From positions 3,720,001 to 3,784,000 of the forward strand of contig NC_064677.1 in NCBI RefSeq assembly GCF_023278565.1: a stretch of 64,000 nt of DNA. Reading direction: 5' to 3'. The stretch is from Colletotrichum lupini (taxonomy: Eukaryota; Ascomycota; Sordariomycetes; Glomerellales; Glomerellaceae). Below, piece after piece: positions 12,201-23,421 of this stretch. Position 1 is the stretch's first letter. Every line of letters begins with the position of its first letter. The notes beneath the pieces were generated by a model. It was not told the origin of the DNA, made no database searches, and saw nothing but the letters and a program-made list of their open reading frames with translations. Made by a program: the position numbers and the translations under genes.

Positions 12201-12843
12201 GAACGCATACTACCAGCACATGCTCTTCAACGGAGGTCTTCGGTATCTTCACACACCTCAGCTTTCCCCCATGGCTGAAAATGCTGACCGAACATTGTCA
12301 TCTGACGGAACTGGGTTCCCAACCTGGCAGAGACGGGAGGGCCAGACGGGAAGGGCACACCTCTACCTGCGTAGATCAAGCTGGAGCTCGCGCACACCAG
12401 GGCCCCAGAGGGGAGAGGGGTGTGGGTCCATGGCCCGTCAACGGACCCAATCATGTCACGTCGTTTCTGGCGCTGGAGACAAGGAGACCAGGGTTGCCCG
12501 TTGCGGCAGTCCGCAGCATGGTGCGCCGATTCCGCAGTGTGGGGTTATAGTTCCAGACCCTGCAAGGTAGCAACCGCCGGCCGTTCTCGATGCGAGAGTC
12601 ATCCAATCTGTCGACCGGTCACGCCTCTCTCGAGACAGCTTCAACAGCTGCCCAACCAAGTTTGCAACATACCTCTTGACCTCAAAATCGCTCATATACC
12701 CAACCCCCTTTGAGGAGCTTTCCACCTAAGCAGCTTCTTTTCTTTCTTGCTCCGCTCGAGGCCGCGTTCTTGCGACTTGACCAAGTACACGAAAGTTTTT
12801 TTCTTACTTCGTTTTTACCTCCCACTCGTATGGAATTTACGGC
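9292..12843. other. 3.5-kb gene-free interval
   Basis: This lies between two divergently transcribed genes, the deubiquitinase and the PDK-type kinase, so it must hold both promoters. Apart from the possible start-codon exon I see no frame with protein character; open frames are under 150 codons and many begin at non-ATG codons. A short tandem GGTGA run occurs near 9990-10010 and an oligo-T tract near 10180. Confidence 0.6.
9624..9626 (-). other. possible start-codon-only first exon of the deubiquitinase gene
   Basis: On the minus strand an ATG in good context (A at -3, G at +4) is followed at once by a consensus GTGAGT donor. A CAG acceptor at 9325 precedes codons for SYNNDIHSPNE, which run in frame into the MVVD start used in the main model. 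Splicing a 299-nt intron (9623-9325) would add 12 residues (M plus 11). This is inference from splice signals only. Confidence 0.35.
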
Positions 12844-14459
12844 ATGGTGTCCATCGCATTGCGGCATGCCGGTAGACGATGCGGATTGACATCAGCCCCC
12901 AGGAGGGCAATGCTGCCTGCGCCCGGGAGGCTACGTGAGAATGGCATCACTTCATCGTCATGGCGTTCAATGAGCAGTTCCACTTGGAGACCAGTCTCTG
13001 TCCTAGACGAGTGCGTCCATTCCCGCCCCCCGGCACTTCCTATCGTCACATGCTAACAAAGGTCTCTCAGATGGGTCGTGAGAGAAGCACGCCCGATCAG
13101 CTTGCGCCAGCTCATGGTCTTTGGCCGCTCCCTTACCGAATCACGACTCTTGAGCTCTGCCAACTATGTTCGAACTGAGCTGCCGACTCGGTAGGGTGCC
13201 CCGCGTTCTCTACCTTCATACTTTCAAAACAGTCACAGACTGACACTCGCAACAGAATAGCACATCGCATTCGAGACATGCAACAGCTGCCCTACGTCGT
13301 TGTCACGAACCCCCATATCAAAGAAGTCTACGAATTATACAACAATGCATTCGACACCTTTCGCAAGATCAAGGAGATCAAGACCCTCGAGGACAATGAG
13401 AGATTCTGCCAAATCATCAGCGGGATGCTCAAGGCGCACCTCACCGTCATACCTAAGCTCTCCATGGGCATCTTGGAAAGCAGAGGCAGCCTGGATGCCA
13501 AGGACCTCGACAAATTCATGAACACAGTCTTGCGATCTGTAAGTGCTCTTGCAGCCATGGTACACACACCCCGCGCAGACCCACGTAGGCCTAACTTGAA
13601 CGTCATGCAGAGAATATCAAGGAGAGTCATCGCAGAGCAGCACCTCGCCCTCACAGAAACCTACCACTCCCCCTGGTTCTCCCCGGGCGCAAAGCTTTCT
13701 GAGTCCGAGTTCATCGGCGAGGTCTTTATCAAGTGCATTGCAAAGGATGTCATCGAGCGCTGCACCCGCGCCGTCCAGAGCCTCGCCCGCTCCACCTACG
13801 GCCACGACGTCCAGGTCCCCGAAATCAAGGTCGAGGGCCACCTCGAGTCCAGCTTCCCCTACATCCTCAGCCACCTCGAGTACATCATCGGTGAGCTCCT
13901 CCGCAACTCCGTCCAGGCCGTCATAGAACGAAGGCAGCGGGGCAACAAAGACAACAACAACAACAAGGCCAAAGACGCGAACAATAACCCCCCGCCGCCC
14001 ATCGAAGTCACCATCTGCGAGGCGCAGCAGCACGTAATCATCCGCATTTCGGACCAAGGAGGCGGCATCCCGCGCGAGGAGCTCCCCTACCTCTGGTCCT
14101 TCTCAAAGGGCCCCCAGAGCCAGCGCCGCCTCGAGAACCTAGGCCGCGTGCCCAAATTGGCCGCCACCATGCAGGAGCTCCACGTCTCGGATGAGCTGGG
14201 CCGCGCCGACATGAAGACCCCCAACAACCACAGTCACGCCCACACCCATGGCAACTCCCTCGCCTCCATGACGAGCCGGCCGCCCGATCTGCGGCTGGGC
14301 ATGGGCCTGCCCCTGAGCCGGGTCTACGCCGAGTACTGGGCCGGCAGCCTCGAACTGCACAGTCTCGAGGGGTACGGCGTGGACGCCTTTCTTCAGATTT
14401 CCAAGCTGGGTAACAAGAACGAGCAGTTGACGACCAGGGCCACGATGGATGCAGTATAA
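12844..14459 (+). CDS. mitochondrial pyruvate/branched-chain dehydrogenase kinase
   Basis: Model: exons 12844-13010, 13071-13190, 13256-13538, 13611-14459; 472 aa. These GHKL-fold kinases phosphorylate and switch off the E1 alpha subunit of pyruvate (or branched-chain 2-oxoacid) dehydrogenase in the mitochondrial matrix. Visible features: an Arg/Ser-rich presequence in the first 50 residues; the N-terminal helical domain (WVVREARPISLRQLMVFG ... IAHRIRDMQQLPY); N-box GELLRNSVQAV with the metal-binding Asn; G1 box ISDQGGGIP; G2 box GMGLPLSRVYAEYW. Between N and G1 boxes lies an Asn-rich loop of variable sequence. Splicing restores LDE|WVVREA, LPTR|IAHRI and LRS|RISRR. The substrate cannot be read from sequence; PDK-type is the usual assignment for this fungal subgroup. 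Confidence 0.9.
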
Positions 14460-15087
14460 GTGTGTGAAACGATCTCTTAAAGACATGGGGTGCAAAGGCG
14501 GCGCAAATGTAACGATACCATACTGGCGACACACAATAGGACTTCATTTTTTTTTCTGGGGACAGGAGCACACACACACAGACACACATCTACACAGGTA
14601 GCATATCGTTGCAGACACACGCATGAAACAATTGGGATTATAAGGTAGACGCCTTTCTCATTAATTTTGGTATCATGAAAAGGTGAGCTGGATTACATCG
14701 TGACTAAGAAACAGGTGGGGGATAACTAAACGGGGAAAAAAAGGGGGGTAACAGGTTCTTGGAAAGAAGAGAGCTCCCAATGTAACGTCCATCTCATACC
14801 ATACCCAGAGGGCACGTTTTGTGTTTTTCTTCCCATTTTTCGACTGGTAGTAAAGACTTGAGGCTCATACAGGCGAATTCAGCCAAATGAGTCGAGCCCA
14901 TTTGGGTAAGCTAGAAGCTAGCATATCCATGATGACGCGTCAAAAAGACGATATTGCAGCGAGTTGGTGCTCTCGATCCCCGAATAGAAGAAATAAAAAG
15001 GTAAAAGTGTCGAGAATCCAGCAAGCACCAATCGCCCAGGAACAAACCGCTCAAAAATCGAGGGGAAACCCTCACGTTCGAATGCCC
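14460..15087. other. convergent 3' region, no gene seen
   Basis: This is the 3' flank of the kinase gene and of the septin gene. It holds a short CA repeat near 14570-14590 and purine-rich stretches around 14720-14760. I see no coding potential. Confidence 0.6.
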
Positions 15088-16432
15088 TTAACGGCGACCG
15101 TGGCTGCGGACGGCACTTCCCTGCATCTGCTCCAGTTCGGTCTCCAACTGCTTGATCTGGGCGTGGGTCTGTTCGAGATCCTTGTTGAGGCGGTCGCGCT
15201 CGGCAATGAGCTTCTGCTCCCACTGGCGGAAACGCTGCTCCTCGATCTTGACCTGCTCGGTGAAGCGCTTGCGGAGCGCCTCCTCCTCCTCCTTGAACTT
15301 GGGGTTGTCGAGCTTCCTGGGGCGGGCCTCGCCAAACTTGCGGGTCTCCATTTGCTGGGCGCGGTAGGCCTCGTAGTGAAGCTCCTCGGTGGTGTGGATG
15401 AGGTCGAGCATGTGGGTACGGATGAGAATTGACCGCAGCTTCTTGAAGTCGCAGTGGTCCTCATTCTCGACCTCGGCAACACCCCAGGAGTACTGGCGAC
15501 CCTTGACGATGCGTCCGTCGCCGGTCTTGACGTCCTTCTCGGAACCGATGACAGCGAAGGGCATCGCAGCCATCAAGCTGCGGGCGTGCTGGGCAGCGGG
15601 CTCGTCGTCCTCCTCGACAGGGGGCTGGTAGATCTTGATGCTCTGGGCCTCGATGACGGCGCGAATCTGAAACACCCAACGGTCAGTCTGTTTGTTTCCG
15701 ACAAACAAGTCAATCCAAACTTACGCGAGCCTTGAACTTGGCCAAGTCCGCAGGGCTAAGGGTATCAGCCTTGGCGATGACCGGAATCAGGTTCACTCTC
15801 GAGCAGAGTCTCTTCATAACCTCGATGTCGAGGGGCTTCAGGGTGTGGCCGGTAGGGCGGATGAAGTACAGGCAGGTGTGGACACGGAGGTCGATCTTGT
15901 CCTGGCGGCGAGGCTGCTGCTCCTGAAGCATGTAGGACTCGTGCTGGTCGTCAAGGAACTCGATGATGGGCATCCAGGAATCGCGGTTGTTGACATAGTC
16001 GCCGAAGCCGGGGGTATCGATAACGGTCAAGCGGACTGTAATCCGTGTTAATCGTATGATCCACATCACGGGAATTGGCAAGCAAGAGCCATACCCTTGA
16101 AGAACTTCTCCTCCAACTCAGCCTTGGTGATCTCGATCTCGACAGTCTTGTCAACCTGCTTCTGGTGACGGCGCTTGTGGTCGGCATAGTTCTTGATGGT
16201 CGTGGAGAACAGGGTGTTGATGAAGGTGGTCTTTCCGAGGCCAGACTCGCCAGCAACCTAAAGATTTTGTTAGTATTCCCCGGCATGACATATTATCATG
16301 TGTTCCGTCACACGAGAATGGACATACCATAATAGTGAAGGCAGCACCTCGCTTGGCGACAATCTTGTGTCGCTGGTTAGGGAGGTTGGCGATACCAATC
16401 GGTGAAGCGCTCTCGGCGGCGGCGGGGGCCAT
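15088..16432 (-). CDS. CDC12: septin, Cdc12/AspC type
   Basis: Model on the minus strand: exons 16432-16328, 16257-16095, 16035-15725, 15666-15088; 385 aa. Septins are GTP-binding proteins that assemble into filaments and rings at septa, hyphal bases and infection structures. GTPase motifs: G1 GESGLGKTT (residues 38-46), G3 DTPG (96-99), G4 AKAD (177-180). The C-terminal part from about 315 is a highly charged coiled coil (KFKEEEEALRKRF ... LEQTHAQIKQLETELEQ). IGIANLPNQRHKIV before the GTPase domain and the RVHTCLYFIRPTGH segment match the Cdc12 group, not Cdc3, Cdc10 or Cdc11. All junctions are in frame (FTIM|VAGES, FFK|VRLTV, FKAR|IRAVI). The first exon is short and starts just 474 bp from the divergent Pwp2 gene. 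Confidence 0.93.
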
Positions 16433-16906
16433 TTTGGGCGGTATTTGACGATTAAACAAATCTAGATTCGTTTCTGATGCCTGTGAGAGGGTCTTTGGCC
16501 GCAAGAATCGCAATTGAACGCGCGACTGTTTTCGTGATGTGGTTGCGGTGTGGGCGGCGTGTTGACGGTTGCGTTGGGGAGGTTTGAGCTTGTGCTTCAG
16601 GGGAATCAAAAGGTGCCACCTCCAAATTTCCCATTCGGCCTTCTGGGGTTGGGTGGTGCACACTCATTGGGCCCTTCGCAGGGGACTAATTAGGACCCCC
16701 TTTTCCTGCCAATCATTCCCCTCTTTCCCCCTGGCACATTCACCAACAGTCTGTCTAGCCCGGAGGGATTAGACCGCGGAAATTAGGATGAATGATTCCC
16801 CGACCCCGCCAAAAAGTTGCAGAGCGCGCCTTCAATCGATAAGAAAATCTTTGGGTTGGAGAGAATTTCGGTAGCTTCAAGGTGAGGAAATGGGTGCTAA
16901 TTGACA
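16433..16906. promoter_or_regulatory. divergent promoter, septin / Pwp2
   Basis: These 474 bp separate the start codons of the septin (leftward) and Pwp2 (rightward) genes, so both promoters lie here. I cannot assign a transcription factor site with confidence. Confidence 0.6.
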
Positions 16907-19715
16907 ATGAAGACCGAATTTAAGGTACGCTTTGCAGGATTTTCCCCTAATGCGCATGCGATTCTGACCATTGCTTCAATTCCTAGTTTTCCAATTTGCT
17001 CGGCACGGTGTACTGCCAGGGCAATCTGCTCTTCAGCCCAGATGGCACCCATTTGTTCTCGCCCGTGGGGAACAGGGTTACTGTCTTCGACCTGGTGAAG
17101 TATGTTCTGCCTCAAAAGTCGGCGCAACTCAAACATTTCCATGCTAATTTCCTATCAGCAACAAATCACATACTCTTCCCTTCGCGCACCGGAAAAATAT
17201 CTCGCGAATCGGTCTCACTCCTCGAGGAAACCTGCTACTGTCCATTGACGAAGATGGCCAGGCTATTCTGACCAACGTCCTCCGCCGAATCCCCATTTAC
17301 CGATTTTCGTTCCGCTCTTCTGTCACCGCCCTCTCCTTCTCGCCTTCCGGACGCCATTTCGTTGTTGGTCTGGGCCGCAAGATCGAAGTCTGGCATGTGC
17401 CGTCCACACCAGATGCGAATGCCGAAGGAGAACTCGAGTTCGCGCCGTTTGTGAAGCACCACACCCACACACAACACTTTGACGAAGTGCGCAGCATCGA
17501 GTGGTCCAGCGACTCGCGATTCTTTCTCAGTACCTCCAAGGACTTGACCGCAAGAATATGGAGTCTGGATCGTGAGGAGGGGTTCGTGCCGACGGTACTT
17601 TCGGGACACAAGCAGGCTGTGGTGGGGGCATGGTTCTCGGAGGACCAGGAAACCATTTACACCGTCAGCAAGGACGGCGCTGTGTTCGACTGGAAGTACG
17701 TTGGAAAGCCGGTTCAGGACGAAGACGAGATGGTGGACGAGGACGAGGACGACATGCGCTGGAGAATCGTCGACAGACACTACTTCATGCAGAACAGTGC
17801 GCATGTCCGATGCGCAACCTTTCACCCCGAGTCCAATCTTCTTGTCGCCGGTTTCTCCAACGGAACTTTCGGTCTGTACGAGCTGCCCGACTTCAACATG
17901 ATCCACACTCTCAACATTTCTCAAAACGAGATCGACTTTGTGACGATCAACAAGAGCGGAGAGTGGTTAGCCTTTGGCGCATCAAAGTTGGGGCAACTCC
18001 TGGTGTGGGAATGGCAATCCGAGTCGTACATCCTGAAGCAGCAGGGCCACTTTGACTCCATGAACAACTTGGTCTACTCCCCCGATGGACAGCGCATCGT
18101 CACCATTGCCGATGACGGCAAGATTAAGGTTTGGGATACCGAATCTGGTTTTTGCATCGTCACCTTCACGGAGCACACAAGTGGTGTCACGGCCTGCGAG
18201 TTCTCAAAGAAGGGCAACGTACTATTCACATCCAGTCTTGACGGCTCCGTAAGAGCTTGGGATCTCATCAGATACAGAAACTTCCGCACATTCACAGCGC
18301 CCACAAGGCTGTCATGGTCATGTATGGCCGTTGACCCTAGCGGCGAGGTCGTCGCGGCTGGATCTCTAGACTCTTTTGATATTCATATCTGGTCCGTTCA
18401 GACGGGACAGCTTCTGGACCAGCTCACCGGTCACGAGGGTCCCGTGTCGGCCCTAGCCTTCACACCAAACGGCAACTCCCTTGTCAGTGGTAGCTGGGAC
18501 CGCACCGCAAGAATTTGGTCCATCTTCAACAGGACACAAACGAGTGAGCCTTTGCAGCTGCAGGCCGATATCCTCGATATCGCTGTGCGCCCTGACTCTT
18601 TGCAACTGGCGATTTCAACGTTGGATGGTCAGCTGTCTTTCTGGTCCATCATGGATGCTGAGCAGGTGTCTGGACTGGACGGCCGTCGTGACGTTTCCGG
18701 TGGACGCAAGCTCACTGATCGGAGGACGGCCGCCAACGTGGCGGGCACAAAGAGCTTCAACACCATTCAGTACAGCACAGACGGAAGCTGCTTGCTTGCC
18801 GGTGGCAACAGCAAGTACATCTGCCTGTACTCTGTTCATACCATGGTACTTTTGAAGAAGTACACAGTCAGTGTCAACCTGTCTTTGTCCGGAACGCAAG
18901 AGTTCCTCAACAGCAAGCTCCTTACCGAGGCCGGCCCCGGCGGTCTGATCGATGATCAGGGCGAGGCCTCGGACCCCGAGGACAGGAGAGACGACTCCCT
19001 GCCGGGCTCCAAGCGTGGCGACCCTTCTGCGAGGAAGAGGATGCCAGAGGTCCGCGTCTCGGGCGTTGCATTCACACCTACCGGCACGGCCTTCTGCGCT
19101 GCCACAACGGAGGGCCTGCTCATCTACAGCCTCGACAACCTCATGCAGTTCGACCCCTTTGACCTCAACATGGAAATCACCCCCGCATCCACGCTCGCCG
19201 TCCTGGAGAACGAAAAGGACTACCTCAAAGCCCTGGTCATGGCCTTCCGCCTCAACGAGGCCGGCCTCATCAAGCGCGTCTTCCTCTCAATACCGCACAC
19301 GGACATTGCTCTGGTCGTCCAGGATATGCCCATCGTCTACGTTCCGAGGTTACTGCGCTTCGTCGCGGCCCAGACGGAGGAGACGCCGCATATTGAGTTC
19401 TGCCTGCTCTGGGTCAAGGCGCTGGTGGACAAGCACGGCGCCTGGCTCACGCAGCACAGGGGCAAGGTGGACGTCGAGCTGAGAATCGTGGCCAGGGCCG
19501 TCTCGAGGATGCGCGACGAGATCAGGAGGCTCGCGGACGATAATGTGTACATGGTCGACTATCTGTTGGGCCAGGCCAGCAACGAAAAGGAGACGACCGG
19601 TGTACAAATGCTAGACTTGGCCGCGTTCGACGCCCCCGCCAAGACTTTGGCGATTGGCGATGCGGATGAAGGCCAGAGCGATTCCGACGGAGATGAGTGG
19701 ATTGGGCTAGAATAA
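16907..19715 (+). CDS. PWP2: Pwp2/Utp1, U3 snoRNP (UTP-B) WD40 protein
   Basis: Model: exons 16907-16924, 16987-17099, 17159-19715; 895 aa. Pwp2 is a core subunit of the UTP-B complex of the small-subunit processome and is needed for 18S rRNA processing in the nucleolus. The N-terminus MKTEFK|FSNLLGTVYCQGNLLFSPDG is recovered by splicing a six-codon first exon. About a dozen WD40 repeats follow in two propellers, with clear units such as DLTARIWSLD, DGKIKVWDTES, DGSVRAWDLI and WDRTARIWSI. The C-terminal Utp12-type helical domain (about 690-850, from LAVLENEKDYLKALVMAFRLNE to NVYMVDYLLGQ) and the acidic tail match the family. Length is the usual one. The second junction gives DLV|NNKSHTLPFAHRKNISR. 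Confidence 0.94.
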
Positions 19716-19843
19716 ACCATAGATGTTATTACAAATGTATACCCCCCGTTTTGTCAAGCTGCCATGATTTTGCTACTGTTACACTTATGTCGTCCCATCT
19801 CATTCGTTTACAACCTTGATATCGTCCTGCCACCGTCGGCTAG

Positions 19844-21461
19844 TCAATCGCGATCAGGGACGCCCTAGAAGCAGCGTCAGTATCATGAATTTACATTACA
19901 AACGATGATTCTTTGTCTCACCTTCCACGCCTCTTCAAAGCCCGCTGAACGAACCCATCTCGTCTCGTCATGTTCAGTGCTATCCAACAACATGTAGGTG
20001 AGGTTGAGCCACTCCCCATCCTTGATCTCGATCCAGGGTTTGTCGCCATACTTTGCTGAAAGGTCCTGGCAAATCCCAAGTGCTCTGACCACCTTGATCG
20101 TGTGGCCGTCATCTACAAAGTTGTGAAATCTTGGAAGGAGGTCTGTAGAGTCCATCAGCCACTGTTCTAAGTGAGACGAAAGATGAAAAAGTTACCAGTC
20201 GGCTTGGAGACCAAGTCCTTGCCCTCATCTTTGTCCTTTGGCTTGTACGACTTGACGTCCTCTAGGCGGAGCGGCGGGCACCCGCGCGCCGCATACTGCA
20301 CGAGGTCCATCCGGATCTTGTACTCCAGCATGCGCACCTTGTTCTCCGTCGAGATCCACGGCATGGAGTTGAAGCTGAGAAAGATGGGCGCAGCGTTCGT
20401 GTGGTGACTGTTTACAGCATCAGGGTCTGACACTCTCGTCTCCAGCCTCTCCCAAGAAGGAAAAAACGGATCACACTTACATCAAGAAGAAATCCCACTT
20501 TGGCTCCTTACCCGGCCGAAGAGCCGCGCCGCCAGCAACGTAAAAGGCATTATGGAACATCTCGGCCGTCCTCTCATCCAGCTCCTCCGGATGAACCTTG
20601 ACCTTGCTCGCGATCCGCAGCATCTCCTCCGGCGCGCGCTTCAGAATCCCGTCAAAGATCTTGTTCGCGTCCTTCATCTGAGCAGCTTGAGCAAGCTTCT
20701 GGTCACGACGAATCTCCTCAACAAGATCCGAAATCGGCGGCATACGCTCACTCGCTGCCGCCGCACGCTTCTCCGTCTCGTCAAAAAAGTCCTTGAGCTG
20801 GTTCTTATGCACCGCGGCCTGTGCCAGCCCCTCGGCGACGATGGCGGGCTGCTCCCACTCGACACCATACATGAGCTGGATAATGGGGTGCAAAAAGCCC
20901 GCAAACATACGCTGGAACATGTCGTCGGCGCGCTCGTCGCCCTTGAAGAGGTGCTCTTTCAACGCCGCCTCCCAGCCCCCGAGCCTCTCAATCTCGCGCT
21001 GGAAGAAGAGGAGGAAGTCTGGGTAGTGCTTTTCCTTGCCGAGGTACGCTTTCGCGCGGTCCCAGTCGTGCAGCTCATCTGCGACGGAATCACGTGGGGT
21101 CTGCGCTGGGCGCTGGTAGTCTGCGTTTTTCTTGTACGCCGCTTGAATGGCGTCGGGGCCTGCGCCGGTACCGAAGAGGGCTAGGACCTGATGAGGGATC
21201 TTGAACGATGTTAGAGGCTGGCTATGAGATGATCCGAGTATTTGAGCTCACGTGGTTGTGGAAGCCTTCTTGGTTGAAGAAGACATGATGTTTCTGTACA
21301 ATATTAGCACACCGCTCACTCCTATGTAAGGTACAATTTGTCCGTACCTCGAGATCCTCCTGTAGTAGCTCAGACACCTTGCTCGCGGCAGCATCTTTCT
21401 GATCAAACTTCCACAGTCCCGTATTCGTCACCGGAACATTGATCTTGTATGCTGTCGCCAT
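19844..21461 (-). CDS. questin-oxidase-like (DUF4243) protein
   Basis: Model on the minus strand: exons 21461-21348, 21293-21252, 21187-20481, 20407-20196, 20166-19922, 19864-19844; 446 aa. The family (PF14027) includes AflY/HypB-type and GedK questin-oxidase proteins, which catalyse Baeyer-Villiger-like oxidative ring opening in polyketide pathways; many members have no known substrate. Matching features are FHNHVLALFGTGAG, the helical middle with EHLFKGDERADDMFQRMFAGFLHPIIQLMYGVEW, KWDFFLIHHTNAAPIF, FVDDGHTIKVVRAL and the end EEAWKGVPDRD. No polyketide synthase lies nearby, so its own substrate is unknown. Two oddities: the fourth intron is only 29 nt, and an in-frame upstream ATG at 21587 would add a basic 42-residue extension. 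The last exon is seven codons including the stop. It ends 128 bp from the convergent Pwp2 gene. Confidence 0.83.
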
Positions 21462-21587
21462 GCTGATAGCTCTGATCTGGCTGTGTGAGAAAGTACGGTT
21501 TGCGCTGGGTGTGATGTGTTTTGAGATTCTCTTGGGAATCGTGGATGGTAATCTCATTTTACTTAGAGATGACCCTCGCCATGACAT

Positions 21588-23421
21588 CGTGGGAACGTTA
21601 AAGACTGTGACTGAACCTTAATATGTATCAAAGACAGGGGGCCTCGAACCTCTGCAAGACCCCGGGACCAAACGGCCGCTTACAAATGAGGTACGCGCGA
21701 AAGGGCGAGCGCGAGTGGTAAAGAATCGGAGGTGTTCCCATAGGATGGCTAGATGCGGGTAAGTCGAAGTGGCTCCCGGGCGGCGGCTACGGGAGGGGGT
21801 CTGTGGTGCGCATCACCTAAACTCTACAAAGCCATTTCCCCAGACTTTTGACGTCATCACAACTTTGGGAGGAGGATTGGGTTTAGATGCCAATGTCACC
21901 TACCACATTCGTCAGACAATCGAGAACCGAACACCTAATAGTGGGCTGTGGTGTTAGTAAGCTACGGTGCTAGTAGTCGGGAATACATCAGACAAGTGAC
22001 CAACAAGCCCCGACAGACAAGGACGGACCGGAGAGTCGTAGACACATACCTCCGAAACTGTCCGCCGAAATCTCCACTATTATACATCTTCGGTCTCCGT
22101 GATCTGCCGGCCTGGGAAGGTCTTTCACCGAGACCCGAGCCCTGTCTACGATGAATTGCAAGTCTACGAATACCTCCGACAGGATCTCTGTCGGATCTGG
22201 AACGACAAGATGGAACCCAAATACGTTCGAGTTGCGGGATGAGAAACCCAAATGCCCATTGTGCTCTCACTAGTGTCGTTTTAGTAAGGTAATACGACTA
22301 AAGTTGTGGACCTTCATATGCTTGGGGGAGGGTGGATGCGCCTTCGGTCTTGAGGCTTGAACGCGAAGAGCGACCAAATCGTAAAACAACTCGAGATTCT
22401 CAGCCACGCGCGAGGATATAAACATAGCAATTACTTACTATAACAACTACCCGCAAGAGGTGCTTGCTGTGCGCTTGACCTTCAGTCACCATCGGCGAGC
22501 CAGAATATCACAGTCGAATACTACGAGATAAGAACGCTCTAATTTGATATCAAAATGCATGCGTGTACAAGAGCCAATGATAAGCGCTTCATTTCTAGTT
22601 ATTTTGGCCAATGAATCAAGATATTCAGGCTGGCCTTGCTAAGATCAACCTCATAGCTTAAGTCTCAGACTTGCTTACGCCTGGATATGGGCAGGCTGCC
22701 TACCTGGGCTCCACGGAATTTCAAGAAGGAGCAAGGCGTCGTTGGGGCTATCCCAACTGTCAAGCTTAAAAAACCACATGTGCGGTCGTTCAATACATGA
22801 CTTCTCCCAGATCCAATTCACCTGATTCACTTGCACTGCTGTATCTTGCGATTGAGAAGTATCCTCAAAGCCGCCACCAGAAGTCTTGCGGAAACATGCT
22901 CATGACAGCAATCATTCCTTAGCCAAGCCTCAGGCTTCTTCCAGAGAGCTGCGGGCTCCCACATGGCCGTACAACGACAGCCACGTCGTCTAACATTTGT
23001 CTCGCCTCACCCTCCCTGCCACAGCCTCGATGGAGATAAATAAATTCTAGGCCGACATCCATACCCAAGCTTCGCAGCAGGTGGATGTAGCCAGTAGTCA
23101 ATCGTCGGACGAAAAATGGCAGCCTCAAGCTAAGCCAAAGCCCGAAGTTCATTCCCTTGCGTCCACCAGATTCTCCAGTCTGGTCACACAGAGATAGAAA
23201 CTGGTGGCGTGATAGACCAAGAGACAGAAACCTGCGGGCTGCGGCTGAGGCAAGTTTGCTCCAAGACGATGGAACTAATTCTCGAAGCCAGGAGATATTT
23301 GCTGTTTCCCTCATACATCCATTTCCCCAACGCCATACTTCAGACTTCCGAAGACAGCGCATCCCTTCTTTATCTTTCTTCGTCAGAGAGTTTAGGCCGA
23401 TTGGGTTCAGTTTATCTATAA
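21588..23421. other. gene-free interval
   Basis: This is the upstream region of the DUF4243 gene (leftward) and of the kelch pseudogene (rightward). I see no supported gene. A minus-strand frame of 236 codons crosses from here into the pseudogene and is discussed in the findings. Confidence 0.5.

Noticed and set aside
21630..21700. tRNA-like GGTTCGAGG sequence on the minus strand
   Set aside because: The T stem does not pair and no anticodon or acceptor stem can be drawn.
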